This document shows positions 1-12,739 of a stretch of 64,000 nucleotides of DNA, in pieces. The stretch comes from Mimachlamys varia. Lineage: Eukaryota > Mollusca > Bivalvia > Pectinida > Pectinidae. The notes under the pieces are model-generated. The model was not told where the DNA came from, searched no databases, and saw only the letters and a list, made by a program, of their open reading frames with translations. Made by a program: the position numbers and the translations under genes. Each line of letters begins with the position of its first letter. Position 1 is the first letter of the stretch. The stretch lies in the NCBI GenBank assembly GCA_947623455.1, contig OX392536.1, positions 37,577,465 to 37,641,464 of the forward strand. Reading direction: 5' to 3'.

Positions 1-143
1 ATGGTTTGCCGTTTAATATCGAATATATTTCACGAGTATGGCAGATTTTTTTTATATTTTCACGAATGCGTAGCACGAGTGAAAATATTAAAAAAAAATC
101 TGCCATACAAGTGAAATATATTTGATATTAAACGGCAAACCAT
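1..143. repeat. Near-perfect foldback palindrome at the left edge
   Basis: The first ~62 bases (beginning ATGGTTTGCCGTTTAATATC) reappear in reverse complement at about 78-143, with a loop of roughly 15 bases around GAATGCGTAGCACG. The arms contain a run of T/A and the TTTTCAC motif that recurs at 711-860. The left arm may continue off the window. It resembles non-autonomous foldback repeats common in mollusc genomes, but the family was not identified. It would lie within or beyond intron 2 of the THNSL2-like gene. Confidence 0.75.
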
Positions 144-484
144 TGAATTTTCTTTTTATTACTTTTCGAAAGAGGACTTACATACTTTCATTATTTTTTT
201 TTTCCTTGGTCTACTTGCCTACTGCAAAGGAGCTAAGTCTACTGTAATCCGTCGAAATCACATCTGATCGGGTCCAGCTGATTGAGATAAGCTGATCGGA
301 AAAGTTGAATCATTCTCATCTTTCAATTCATTTCATATTTAATCCTGCTGCAGTTCCTATCAATTTGTACTATTGATACCATTTCTTCAAGACCATCTTT
401 CCCCAAGAGACAGGTCCTAGCAGACGACAACAATGGCGAGCCTCCAAGATCCGATCAAGGGGAACAACTCATACGAAAGTTTCG

Positions 485-707
485 GTGTTACGTGAAAAAA
501 TGACCCAGTTGAAAACTACCCACCATTGAAAGCTACGGCGGGTCACTTTTCCACGGCACGAATTACGGAAAAATCGAATGGGGTCATTTATCTACAGATG
601 GCCGTGTAAGATATTTTACTGTTAAATAACGATCCCGGGTAACTTTTGCAACGTAGAATAATGACCCGGGTGGTATTTTGATGTCGGGTCACTTTTTCAC
701 GTTACAC
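485..707. repeat. MITE-like element with ~40-bp terminal inverted repeats
   Basis: The left end GTGTTACGTGAAAAAATGAC pairs with the right end, whose reverse complement starts GTGTAACGTGAAAAAGTGAC. Similarity continues inward for about 40 bases, including a GACCC...CCACC segment. No open reading frame lies inside. I could not find a convincing target-site duplication, so the outer limits are good to within a few bases. Confidence 0.6.
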
Positions 708-710
708 TGA

Positions 711-860
711 AAAAATCTTATATTTTCACTGCAAAATCTTATATTTTCACGGCAAAATCTTATATTTTCACGGCAAAATCTTATATTTTCACTGCTCATC
801 ACTGCAGTGAAAATATAAGTTTTATCAGTTTGATAATTTTCTATATTTCACTGGCAAAAA
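711..860. repeat. Four 21-bp tandem repeats leading into a hairpin
   Basis: The unit AAAATCTTATATTTTCACGG is repeated about four times from 713 to 795. It is followed by the inverted form GCAGTGAAAATATAAG at about 805, which can fold back on the last unit. The TTTTCAC core is shared with the palindrome at 1-143. Non-coding; it lies in the predicted intron downstream of the second THNSL2 exon. Confidence 0.65.
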
Positions 861-1144
861 TGTAATAAAACGATAGATTAATTTCCAACACAATGTACTG
901 AAACAGATTAGATATCGGAAATGCCTCAACCAGTAGGGGAGAAGAAGAGTATTAAGCGATAAAAGAGCCATTCCAGTAATGGTGACTTACCCCATGGATT
1001 ATCACTCCCGAAAATAGTTTTATCGGTATATCAAACCTAGAGGGGGCTAAATTACAAAATGGAAAAGTTAGCCATAAACGAAAGCAAACTAAGTAATATG
1101 ATTGTGGCTTACCTGTGGAGACATAACATCACAAACAGACTTAC

Positions 1145-1692
1145 CGACAATAATTGTCAGATGCTTCTGTCGTTTGTTGAGGAAATATTCCAGGAACTGT
1201 CCTACACACGACAGCGCAAGGTCTTTAAAAGCCCACGTGACGCCATGAAAGAGTTCTATAATGTTCAACCCATCGTTAAGCTTCGATATGGGTGTGACGT
1301 CCGGATGGGTGAAGCGGCCGAATGCTTTGTCTAGTAAACCTGGAAAAAATATAAAGAACAATTGAGCGAACTGTCTCGTCATCACAGATTGTGTCATTGG
1401 TCATTTGGGGGATACCCCTGAATTAATTCACAAAGTGTGTCTTCTGTAGGTAACGTTAAGACAACTTACCGTTCAGTTTGTCTTTGGGTATCTCGTCCTC
1501 CCCAATAAAATACGGTACGATTTCTTTCACCAAGTCGACGTACGATAGCTTAGCCCACGATTTCAGAGTGTCTGTGGTGATACTTGGAATTGTCTCCGGA
1601 AGTATAATTCCACCATCTTCAGCATACCCGGTATAAAGGGCGTCCTCAAACGTTAGACCCGTGACACCACCTCTTGTACTGCAGTATTTCAT
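1145..1692 (-). CDS. THNSL2: Threonine synthase-like 2, first two coding exons (partial)
   Basis: The predicted product is a PLP-dependent enzyme of the threonine synthase family. The mammalian THNSL2 homologue acts as a phospho-lyase on O-phosphohomoserine rather than making threonine. Exon 1 runs from the ATG at 1692 to 1470 and ends at a GTAAGT donor; exon 2 is 1339-1145, with a CAG acceptor and a GTAAGT donor. Both junctions are phase 1 and join in frame. The N-terminus MKYCSTRGGVTGLTFEDAL and exon 2 (GRFTHPDV, then HGVTWAFKDLALS with the PLP lysine, then YFLNKRQKHLTIIVG) match the family closely. The expected next segment (the SGDTG phosphate-binding loop) is not in the remaining 1.1 kb, so the gene continues off the left edge. 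A CAG about 40 bases upstream of the ATG could be a 5' UTR splice acceptor. Confidence 0.88.
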
Positions 1693-1880
1693 GGCGATGG
1701 GTTTTTAACCTTGTCCTAGTCAAAGCACTGAAAGTAGGTACAGAAACATACAGCGATGTAACACATTATATATAAAATGAAAGTATAGCAGACCTGGTCA
1801 TCTGAATTCGTATATGGAAGTAAAATTGCACCCGAAAGAAGTGTTGATGTATGAACACGTTTGCCCTGATAGTACCTTGG

Positions 1881-2130
1881 CCAGTATTCATGTTGGAGTT
1901 CTCTTGCTCAAGCAATAGTTTTTGTGCTCAAACCAACTTCCTTGTAACTCGAGCAAAACTATCAGAACGTCAAATCTAAATATTGAATATAGTATCTGGC
2001 TTCAAGCCTCTGCAACTCTATTTCATTATCATGGATGAAAATTATTTTATTTTCTATTTACAAAGAAAAAACCGTAGGCTTAGGAGTAATAGCCATGCTT
2101 GAGCACGAGAACGAGTTAGTGAATACCAGC
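1881..2130. mobile_element. MITE-like foldback element (family A), TTGG duplication
   Basis: The left end CCAGTATTCATG...TTCTCTTGCTCAAGC mirrors the right end, which in reverse complement reads GCTGGTATTCACT...TTCTCGTGCTCAAGC. A 4-bp direct repeat TTGG flanks it (1877-1880 and 2131-2134). No ORF of note lies inside. The GTATTC...TTCTC.TGCTCAAGC end motif also occurs in the element at 32738-32967, so both probably belong to one family. Confidence 0.5.
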
Positions 2131-2409
2131 TTGGACTGTATCAATATATTTATTTCAAAACTCCGGTATTAATCTTCTTCTTGCAACTAAAACATTTTTA
2201 TCAGTATTTTTGTTAACTGTCCCTGATTTGTAAGTCCCAACAATGTACCACATATGAAGGTATAGAAACGCTTAAAAGTAAATGAATGCAGCCAGAAAAA
2301 CAAGTAAATTTCCAATTCGCGTATGTATATTGTCCAGATGGTTCAATAGTTCCGCAATTGCTACAGACACATATCTTCTCTACATCTTTGAACGCTGTCA
2401 TGACAGAAT

Positions 2410-2417
2410 TGACGTCA
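2410..2417. promoter_or_regulatory. Possible CRE-type palindrome upstream of the THNSL2-like gene
   Basis: A perfect TGACGTCA stands 0.7 kb upstream of the THNSL2 start codon in an otherwise gene-free stretch (2135-2957). This is the consensus cAMP-response element, but an 8-mer alone is weak evidence. Around it, 2213-2609 is open on both strands for 60-107 codons with no recognisable protein similarity. Confidence 0.25.
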
Positions 2418-2958
2418 CGCGGTAAGCGCCATCAACGTTTTACAAACAAACTGACCAATCGCTGGAGGATAACTGAAGTCACGCTCGTGTTATGTGACCA
2501 CGCGATTCTGTTGATGTACATCATAGGGTCAAGCCAGTCTCTTTGTTGGTGCACCCGGAGCTTTCAGTTTTGCCATGACATATGCCAGGGGTGTAGAGAG
2601 CTTAGATGATCGTAGCCCTTGATATGGAGGATGATGAAAACATCGCCGCTGTGATTTTTCTTCCGTATATTTCACTCCTTTTCCTATTGCGCAACATTAA
2701 TTCCATATAGGACCTAAATATGTTGGCCTCATCCTTTGCCATATGGTTATATTGTTTTAAAAAATATGTTTTGAAGAATGTTTTGGTAGAACAGCTAAAA
2801 CCAAAAGAAAATTATACATATATATAGGTGTTGTAATTAATCCTTACGCGTTTTTCTGTGACAATTTATTATTTAATTGTAAAATAACACCCACATAAGT
2901 AGTTGGTTGGCCTATTCCTTGAATCCTTACTTCTGTTTCCGCCCATTGCCACATACTA

Positions 2959-3202
2959 TGGGGCACCGTTTTACTATTCATTTACGATACTATCCAAAAT
3001 TCGAATTATGGATATATCTTTTAATAATTTTGAATATCCAAAATTTTGGATATCCTAAATAAATTAATAATATCCAAATTTCGAAATATGGATATCCAAA
3101 AATTGAATAATGGATATCCTATATTCAAAGCATTGTAGGCTATCCATAATATTCGAATTTTGGATATCCAGTTTTGTTTATAAATAGTAAAACGGCGCCT
3201 CA
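2959..3202. mobile_element. 244-bp MITE with TA target duplication
   Basis: Terminal inverted repeats TGGGGCACCGTTTTACTATT (left) and TGAGGCGCCGTTTTACTATT (right, reverse complement) are flanked by TA on both sides (2957-2958, 3203-3204). The interior is a series of palindromes built on GGATATCC and TATCCAAAATTTTGGATA. It has no coding capacity. TA duplication and size fit a non-autonomous Tc1/mariner-like or related element; the parent family is unknown. Confidence 0.75.
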
Positions 3203-3204
3203 TA

Positions 3205-6147
3205 ACCTACTCATATTTCCCGCCGTCCTACTTCGTTATCGATCGACCCCTTTTTTCGTGACCCCATCGTCTAGTCTCCAGAAAATCGGTCGCGTGCGAT
3301 CATAATTGTGTTGCAGGGCCATGTATACGTATTGGTTTGATTTAGACTGGTATATAGTGTATCCATTAATACAATCTAATGGATGAGTCTGAAATTGAAG
3401 TTCAATATTAAATTATAAACTTATTACGCGATTAAGAGCTTGCTCACATTAGTCTACCGTCAACGCCTCTCATGTGTCGTCCGCCTAAGGTCGAGTTCGT
3501 ATCACGGCCAGATTTTCACTATGTCAAATATCCATGCATACTTTTAGATTTACTCAAGCTTCGTATAAAATAAAACCATATGTTTCAAAAGTAATAGCTG
3601 TTCATTCTGTATAATCGTGATGTTTGTTTTATAATGTATATATGCATTACATTAAAAATAATAATCAGTGAGTCCCTGTAACATATCATACTGTTATTCA
3701 AATGCACCATTAAGGGTGCACTTGGGTGGCGAATATCAGTACACGTCATACATGCACTTTATCATTCACGTGTCTAATTTTTGACACATCTGTCACTGTC
3801 TGATTCCGCATGGCTTTTGCGTTAACGTTGAATTATAAAAATAAACACGTACTTGTAACAATTCGTTCAATTTTGTTCTTAATTAGTGAGAAAATGTGAT
3901 TAAAATTATTATAGATTTAGTATAAAAACCACATAATATATCTAAAACTCTGTGTTTAATAACACATTGACAAGTTTACGTAACACTCAGTCGTAAGAGA
4001 GTTACAACCAATATGTAATAATGTATCCCTAGATATTCTTCTTTCTGGTGATTCAAAATTTAGTACTGACGATAACTACCTAATTGCAAATTGTGTCCAA
4101 AAACTTATAAGTAAATGCAACCGGTTTAGCTGAATGTGTACATATCTCTTTCGCTCTATCTATTTTTTCTCTGACTCTACCTGCTTAACCCCTCTCTTCC
4201 TTGCCTCCCTTTCCTTCTCTTCTTCACCCCTTTTCCATCTCATAATTATGTACAATTAATAATTATTGCGTAAATTGCCTGATCAATTAATTGTTTGTAT
4301 TTATATATAATTGAAGAAAAGGACGTTAATAAGTTGGAAAAACGTGTGTCCAATTCTTTTGTAAATATTTATTTGCAATAAAATATGTTTAAACTAAGTC
4401 GACGTCCCAGGCCACGGATTGTGACGTCAACGGGACATCTCGTGATGACAGCTGTCGACCAAATATTATAACGTTAGAAACAATTTACAAAATGTCCAAT
4501 TAGTATAGCTTCATGCCAGTGGCACCCACTCTCATCAACGGTACACAACATCGATACTCAAAGAGTTGCACTCACTTTAAATTTCGCCTCTACAAAAGTG
4601 GGCGCTATAACCCATGGATTATTGAGGATGCCAAGTCAGTCGGTAGAAACACATAACTTATAATTACTCTTTTTCTGTCTGGTTGCACATGAGCGCCATA
4701 TTAACCTATCTCCGTTTCAATTTTGTCTGTATTTGTATTTAAAGGATTTGTGCAACGAAAAATGATTTTTTTTATATTTGGTAAAAGAAGTATTGTAAAA
4801 CCATAATAACATGCCCTGACTATCGCGCGGGGCCTGGTTTTCTTGCATTGACACGAAATTCGGGTCATCATACGCGTACGCCTTGACTCAATTGCAAGCG
4901 AAATAGAGATAATGAGCTCTTTGGCCACGTGATCGGGTGACGTCACTTTAGTACACGGACTCCTCAATCTAACCTTACCTGCTTACATTCTTATATTAGG
5001 TCCGCTGATTACCGACCTAAAATACTGTAATTTTGGCAACATTCAGCATGCCAGATACATTACAGTTATGCACTTGGTATTAGAGTTGGCCATAATATTT
5101 TATCAACTTTAAAAAAACCGTGTTTATCAATATCGAGCTAGAGAACTATTTGTCGTTCTCAGAGACGGACAAGTAGACATACCAGGGAAAGCGACATCAG
5201 CATAGAAAACATTGTCAACACGCATATGTTACTTCCACTCGAAAACGGGAAATACAATCTAACTATCTAAAAATGTTCTTGTAAATTCTATATGTATTCG
5301 GTTAAAACCAACAAACGAAATCAGAACCCCATAAATATACACTACATTTCGTACATTATATATTACATCATGTACAGTTATTTGTACATGTATATATTAA
5401 ACACGGTACAATTATGACATGGAATTCACAACATGTATGATAATATGTATCTTGTCTTTTTACGGAATTAAATTACAAGGTCACGGTAGATAAATGTTAA
5501 TACTAAAGTACTTATTTCCATTTTTTTACGTCAGCACAGAAATGCAAACAATTTTAAGATGTGATTATTTTAGTTGTGGTACGGAACATTCCCATAAAAA
5601 TCCCATTGAAATCACTAACAAATGTTCCAAATATAGCACACAGCTTAATCGTCAAAGCCATATGAACAAAAAGAAATAATAAGATTTGTCATTTTTTCCG
5701 AGTGATCCGCCTCTTTATCAAAACAGGACCATAAAAATTAATATATCACAACATCAATAGAGAACAATAAAATACATAATGAACAAACCGTATATTTACT
5801 TAAGTGACTGTACCAACATTTGCTTAAACGTTCATTACTCATTATATTTTGATTGAATTATTGTGCTTTGTTTTGTAATTTCTAACATGGTTTTTGAACA
5901 GCAAATCAAGTGAAGACAAAAATGAAATAAATGACGTCACAATAGAGATTGATAATGTCACAATAGCAAATGTTGTCTTGTAACAACATTTGCTTTAACA
6001 ATTCATTACAATCACAGGTGCTTTTGGACATGGATACATTTATTTTTTCATTAAAAATAGTAAGTATTAGACGAGTACATTAATTTATAACAATAGCTAG
6101 CATGCTTGATTTCAAAAGGTTTTTTTTAGGTTTTATAAGGCTACTAT
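3205..6147. other. Intergenic stretch without a recognisable gene
   Basis: No conserved coding segment was seen on either strand; the longest ORFs (88 and 61 codons) have no recognisable motif. It holds a pyrimidine-rich run at about 4145-4245 and AT-rich simple sequence, and nothing else I can name. Confidence 0.6.
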
Positions 6148-6177
6148 CACGGACTTAGATTGCTATCTAAGCCCGTG
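6148..6177. repeat. Short perfect hairpin, CACGGACTTAGAT type (copy 1)
   Basis: CACGGACTTAGAT, a 4-base loop, then ATCTAAGCCCGTG form a 13-bp stem with one mismatch. The same stem with a different loop occurs at 22581-22614, outside both large mobile elements. It lies 13 bases from the hAT target duplication. Confidence 0.6.
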
Positions 6178-9100
6178 CTACTATACAAGGCCATTGGGTA
6201 GTGGTGTTCCGATTATCGAAAATAATCGAAAATCGTTCGATTATGAATGAAAACCCAAGCGCTCGATTGTAATTTCAAAGCTCGATTAATCGAAGAATTT
6301 AATGTTAAATAATAAGACCTGTAGACAAGAGAAATATCCTCAGTAAAACATCGTAGAGCATCACCGGAAGTATCCCAACAATATCACACTAGAATACGTA
6401 GAGCTGTCTGACTTTCGTTTCGTACTTTGCAGTAGGCATCGAGACAACAGATACATGGGTTTAAATTGGTTTCATGCATTAAAATGAGCCAACAATATAT
6501 ATCTGAACCTTTATTTGTTCTTAGATTTCATAAGAAAACAACATAGTAGGCACTAGACAAAATGTTTTAATAAATTAACAAAAAACCTAAAACTACGAAA
6601 CTACGACACGGCAAGTTTATATCTCAAAATGGCTGCCGTTGACATTAGTGATGAGGACGGCTTGTATCCTTATCCGGGGCAAGGGAAATCTAAAGCATGG
6701 AAGTACTTCTTCTTTCGCAAGAAAGAAGGAGTGGAAGGACCACCGACAAAAGTAAATTTGGATATGTCAAAAGCAATATGTGGATTGTGCAAGAAAGAGT
6801 ATGCATTCAAAGGTACGTGTTTTTTTTAAGTGAAAGTAATTAACACGTGGTTCATCGCTATCGTTGTGCAATCATTGTAACTTTCAATCACTATGATACA
6901 ATAGTCAGATAAAACTTACGAACTATTTTCGCTTTAACTGATTGAAATTAGTTTGAAATTCAGCTGGATTCTGCATACAGTGTGAGACTATGAGTGTCTA
7001 ATGAACGCTACTGAACGAAATGTTTTGCTTTGTAGGAAATACCACAAATTTTAACTTTCATTTGGAACACGTGCATGGTGAGCTGAAAGCAGGTGGATTT
7101 GTTGAACAGCCAAAGATAACTGCTCATTTCAGAACACCCGGGACTGGAGTTCAACAAAATCTAACTGCAGCAAAACAGAAAGAAATAGATGATGCTTTAT
7201 TGCAACTTATGGTTGGGAAAGTCCTACCCCTAAGCCTAGTTGAAAATGTGTATTTCAAAAAGTTTGTGGAATTACTTAATCCAATGTAAGTACTAAGTAT
7301 AAAATCTTTTGCATAGATATTTTTTTCAGGCCCCCATCATTATGTTGCATTTGTTGCTCATATGAATATCACCAGTGATCACAGATATGCAAAAATATTA
7401 CTTTTAAAAATTTCATAAAGATTATCACAGATTGCTTAGCAAGTTTTAGCATTTCTAACAAAAAACTTCTGGAGAAAAAACCCAAAAATTAATCACATAA
7501 CTAAGTAGTAATAGTATTAATCACCTTTGATCACATCATCACAGTATTCACAGATATACATGTACAAAAATAAATTACTTAAATAAAGTTTACAAAGATA
7601 TATATCATCACAGATTTATATGTATCACAGATTGCTTATCAAGACTTAGCATTTCTAACCAAAAAACTTCTGGGAAAAAAACCAATAGTAATATGATTTT
7701 CAGATTATCACTCAGAACTTTCTTATCACAGTCAAATAAATGGAAATGGATAGAGGATATTCTAAAAATGTTGACATTTACTGTATTTTTAGGTATGAAA
7801 TTCCTGGTAGGAAACTACTCTCCGTCAATTTATCAAGAAAAAAAGAATGCATTACAGAGTCAATCAAAAAAGAACTGAAGGACATAAAAGATATAGCAAT
7901 AACACACGATGGTTGGACAAGTGTAAATACAGAGAGCTACAGCACTACAACATGTCATTACATCAACAAAGATTGGAAACTCCGTAGTGTTGTTTTAGAA
8001 ACAAAAAAGGTAGAAGGTACCCACACCGGGGAAAACATAAAATCTTCCTTACTTCAAACTCAACAAAGATGGGGACTACCAAATCCAATTGCAGTAACAG
8101 ACAATGCAGCAAACGAGCAAAAAGCCTTTGAACTACTCAACTGGACAAGGTTTGGGTGTTATGGACATCGAATAAATTTGGTTGTCAAACATAGCCTGAA
8201 CATACAGGAACTCTCTAAGGTTCTCGCTAAAGGCCGTAAACTAGTGACTTTCTTTCACCAGAGTACAAGCGTCAACGACCTGTTAATGGAAAAGCAGAAA
8301 CTGTTACAGCCTGATACTAAAGGCTATAAATTAATCATGGATGTTTGTACCAGATGGAATAGCACCCATGCCATGCTAAAAAGGCTTCTTGAACTGACTC
8401 CTGCAATCATGGCTGTTGTAACTGATCCAGGATTGTCACCTAAAGCTGCAACAGTTTTAAAAAACAATGTATTTAGCTTTGATGAAACTTCTGCAGTACA
8501 AAGGGTGGTAGAAGTATTGGAACCTTTTCTGAAGGCAACAACAAGTGTTTGTGGTGAAAAGCATCCAACAATGCACAAAGTAGTTCCTATTGTCAGAAAA
8601 CTTCTTATCCGTGCAGACGAAAACGAAAGTGATCCCAAGTGCATAAAAAACATCAAGAAAAAAATGAGAGAAGAATTAGACAAAAGAACAAGCGATAAAA
8701 GTCTTGCACTAATGGCATGTGCCTTGAACCCTTTTACAAAAAGCCTGGAATTTCTCACACCTGAAGACAAAACTGTTACACATGGAAATCTTATGACCAT
8801 TGCATTGCAGTATTCACTACAAAAGAAAGTGAAACATGAAAACCCAGATAATCCCGGTCCATCTACTTCACACTGCTCACAGGCTTCTGGATCCAACCCT
8901 CCCTTACCTGATCTACCATCAGTACCAACTGTACTAGGCATTCAAAACCAAGAAGTGGAACTAGTGGTGTTCCGATTATCGAAAATAATCGAAAATCGTT
9001 CGATTATGAATGAAAACCCAAGCGCTCGATTGTAATTTCAAAGCTCGATTAATCGAAGAATTTAATGTTAAATAATAAGACCTGTAGACAAGAGAAATAT

Positions 9101-9391
9101 CCTCAGTAAAACATCGTAGAGCATCACCGGAAGTATCCCAACAATATCACACTAGAATACGTAGAGCTGTCTGACTTTCGTTTCGTACTTTGCAGTAGGC
9201 ATCGAGACAACAGATACATGGGTTTAAATTGGTTTCATGCATTAAAATGAGCCAACAATATATATCTGAACCTTTATTTGTTCTTAGATTTCATAAGAAA
9301 ACAACATAGTAGGCACTAGACAAAATGTTTTAATAAATTAACAAAAAACCTAAAACTACGAAACTACGACACGGCAAGTTTATATCTCAAA

Positions 9392-12158
9392 ATGGCTGCC
9401 GTTGACATTAGTGATGAGGACGGCTTGTATCCTTATCCGGGGCAAGGGAAATCTAAAGCATGGAAGTACTTCTTCTTTCGCAAGAAAGAAGGAGTGGAAG
9501 GACCACCGACAAAAGTAAATTTGGATATGTCAAAAGCAATATGTGGATTGTGCAAGAAAGAGTATGCATTCAAAGGTACGTGTTTTTTTTAAGTGAAAGT
9601 AATTAACACGTGGTTCATCGCTATCGTTGTGCAATCATTGTAACTTTCAATCACTATGATACAATAGTCAGATAAAACTTACGAACTATTTTCGCTTTAA
9701 CTGATTGAAATTAGTTTGAAATTCAGCTGGATTCTGCATACAGTGTGAGACTATGAGTGTCTAATGAACGCTACTGAACGAAATGTTTTGCTTTGTAGGA
9801 AATACCACAAATTTTAACTTTCATTTGGAACACGTGCATGGTGAGCTGAAAGCAGGTGGATTTGTTGAACAGCCAAAGATAACTGCTCATTTCAGAACAC
9901 CCGGGACTGGAGTTCAACAAAATCTAACTGCAGCAAAACAGAAAGAAATAGATGATGCTTTATTGCAACTTATGGTTGGGAAAGTCCTACCCCTAAGCCT
10001 AGTTGAAAATGTGTATTTCAAAAAGTTTGTGGAATTACTTAATCCAATGTAAGTACTAAGTATAAAATCTTTTGCATAGATATTTTTTTCAGGCCCCCAT
10101 CATTATGTTGCATTTGTTGCTCATATGAATATCACCAGTGATCACAGATATGCAAAAATATTACTTTTAAAAATTTCATAAAGATTATCACAGATTGCTT
10201 AGCAAGTTTTAGCATTTCTAACAAAAAACTTCTGGAGAAAAAACCCAAAAATTAATCACATAACTAAGTAGTAATAGTATTAATCACCTTTGATCACATC
10301 ATCACAGTATTCACAGATATACATGTACAAAAATAAATTACTTAAATAAAGTTTACAAAGATATATATCATCACAGATTTATATGTATCACAGATTGCTT
10401 ATCAAGACTTAGCATTTCTAACCAAAAAACTTCTGGGAAAAAAACCAATAGTAATATGATTTTCAGATTATCACTCAGAACTTTCTTATCACAGTCAAAT
10501 AAATGGAAATGGATAGAGGATATTCTAAAAATGTTGACATTTACTGTATTTTTAGGTATGAAATTCCTGGTAGGAAACTACTCTCCGTCAATTTATCAAG
10601 AAAAAAAGAATGCATTACAGAGTCAATCAAAAAAGAACTGAAGGACATAAAAGATATAGCAATAACACACGATGGTTGGACAAGTGTAAATACAGAGAGC
10701 TACAGCACTACAACATGTCATTACATCAACAAAGATTGGAAACTCCGTAGTGTTGTTTTAGAAACAAAAAAGGTAGAAGGTACCCACACCGGGGAAAACA
10801 TAAAATCTTCCTTACTTCAAACTCAACAAAGATGGGGACTACCAAATCCAATTGCAGTAACAGACAATGCAGCAAACGAGCAAAAAGCCTTTGAACTACT
10901 CAACTGGACAAGGTTTGGGTGTTATGGACATCGAATAAATTTGGTTGTCAAACATAGCCTGAACATACAGGAACTCTCTAAGGTTCTCGCTAAAGGCCGT
11001 AAACTAGTGACTTTCTTTCACCAGAGTACAAGCGTCAACGACCTGTTAATGGAAAAGCAGAAACTGTTACAGCCTGATACTAAAGGCTATAAATTAATCA
11101 TGGATGTTTGTACCAGATGGAATAGCACCCATGCCATGCTAAAAAGGCTTCTTGAACTGACTCCTGCAATCATGGCTGTTGTAACTGATCCAGGATTGTC
11201 ACCTAAAGCTGCAACAGTTTTAAAAAACAATGTATTTAGCTTTGATGAAACTTCTGCAGTACAAAGGGTGGTAGAAGTATTGGAACCTTTTCTGAAGGCA
11301 ACAACAAGTGTTTGTGGTGAAAAGCATCCAACAATGCACAAAGTAGTTCCTATTGTCAGAAAACTTCTTATCCGTGCAGACGAAAACGAAAGTGATCCCA
11401 AGTGCATAAAAAACATCAAGAAAAAAATGAGAGAAGAATTAGACAAAAGAACAAGCGATAAAAGTCTTGCACTAATGGCATGTGCCTTGAACCCTTTTAC
11501 AAAAAGCCTGGAATTTCTCACACCTGAAGACAAAACTGTTACACATGGAAATCTTATGACCATTGCATTGCAGTATTCACTACAAAAGAAAGTGAAACAT
11601 GAAAACCCAGATAATCCCGGTCCATCTACTTCACACTGCTCACAGGCTTCTGGATCCAACCCTCCCTTACCTGATCTACCATCAGTACCAACTGTACTAG
11701 GCATTCAAAACCAAGAAGTGGAACCAATGGTAGAAGATACAGTGCCACCAGTAGTGACCATTACAGAAACTGTCAGTGAGGCTAAGGACTGTAAGAAGAG
11801 AAAGTATGGTAGTAGTGACATGGAAGAGTGGCTTGATGATGTGGTGTGTGTTGGTGAATCTGAAAGTATTTCAAATTCTGACATTATAACTGCAGAAGTA
11901 GCAAGATATTTAAGTGCTCTGATTTCACCACAGGATCAAAGTTTAGGTATTCTTGAATGGTGGAAGAAGAATGAGGATTTTTATCCTCATCTAGCAATTC
12001 TGGCCAAAAAATATTTGGCAGTGCCGGCTTCTTCTGTCCCATCCGAACGAGTATTCAGTTTGGCTGGCCACATTGTGAACAAAAAAAGGTCCAGACTAAA
12101 TTCTAACATGGTTGATACTTTGATTTTCTTGAATAAAAATTTGGAAGACTTTTGGTAA
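9392..12158 (+). CDS. hAT transposase, BED-finger (ZBED-like), intact
   Basis: Catalyses cut-and-paste transposition of this element. Predicted exons 9392-9575, 9799-10048 and 10556-12158 use GT/AG sites (GTACGT, GTAAGT donors) and join in frame to 678 codons. Residues 24-76 form a BED-type zinc finger (aromatic WKYFFF, then Cx2C at 51/54 and Hx4H at 70/75); its second half is split by intron 1, which supports the splice choice. The RNase H-like core has HDGWTS (D about 184), VTDNAANE (D about 248) and the late SERVFS glutamate (about 642), the three acidic positions expected in hAT enzymes. The C-terminal 90 residues are the hAT dimerisation domain (LAKKYLAVPASSVPSERVFS). Closest named relatives are Ac-group transposases and the domesticated ZBED1 type. 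Complete flanking element and sequence identity with a second copy argue for a mobile gene, not a domesticated one. Confidence 0.92.
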
Positions 12159-12739
12159 AGTCATATGAAAACAATTTGTGAAGTACATGTATAGTGTTGA
12201 GTCTGTTGACCATGTACTAGTCTGATTTATTTTATGCACTACTACTAGTCTGAGTAGTCTCTAGTCAGAAAATATGTTCATCAATATGTGTCCTGGTTAG
12301 CTAGTCCTGCCAGTCCTGGGATACTATTGGAAGTTTATTAATTTAGATATTTGGATCTAGTCATTTATTTTACATGCAAATTGTTTAATGTTGATGTTTT
12401 TCATAATATCTACCATTCAGTAGTCAAAATATAAAGTCTTTTGTTCATGAATACTTGTTTTGTTATTTTATTAGTCTATAGAAATGTGTTGAAGTACATA
12501 AAGTTATAATTATTTATACAAATTACACAATACATGAATACATAACAATGATAACATACAGTTAAAAAAAGCTCACAATACTACTGTTCACTATTACTTT
12601 GATTGATATTTGCACTGAATTGTGTCCAGCAAACACATAGAAGATGGAACATTAATGAGATATCAATATAGAAACAACACATGACTTTATTGAGGGAAAA
12701 ATACACTTTATTTAATCATCTAAATCTAGGATTAATTAT

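Noticed and set aside
2213..2609. Overlapping ORFs on both strands (62 and 107 codons; the minus one is cysteine-containing, CVCSNCG)
   Set aside because: No recognisable family, no splice context and open on both strands; most likely chance.
8324..8941. 205-codon minus-strand ORF inside the hAT transposase (and again at 11087-11704)
   Set aside because: It is antisense to a well-supported transposase exon, and its duplication only reflects the two hAT copies.
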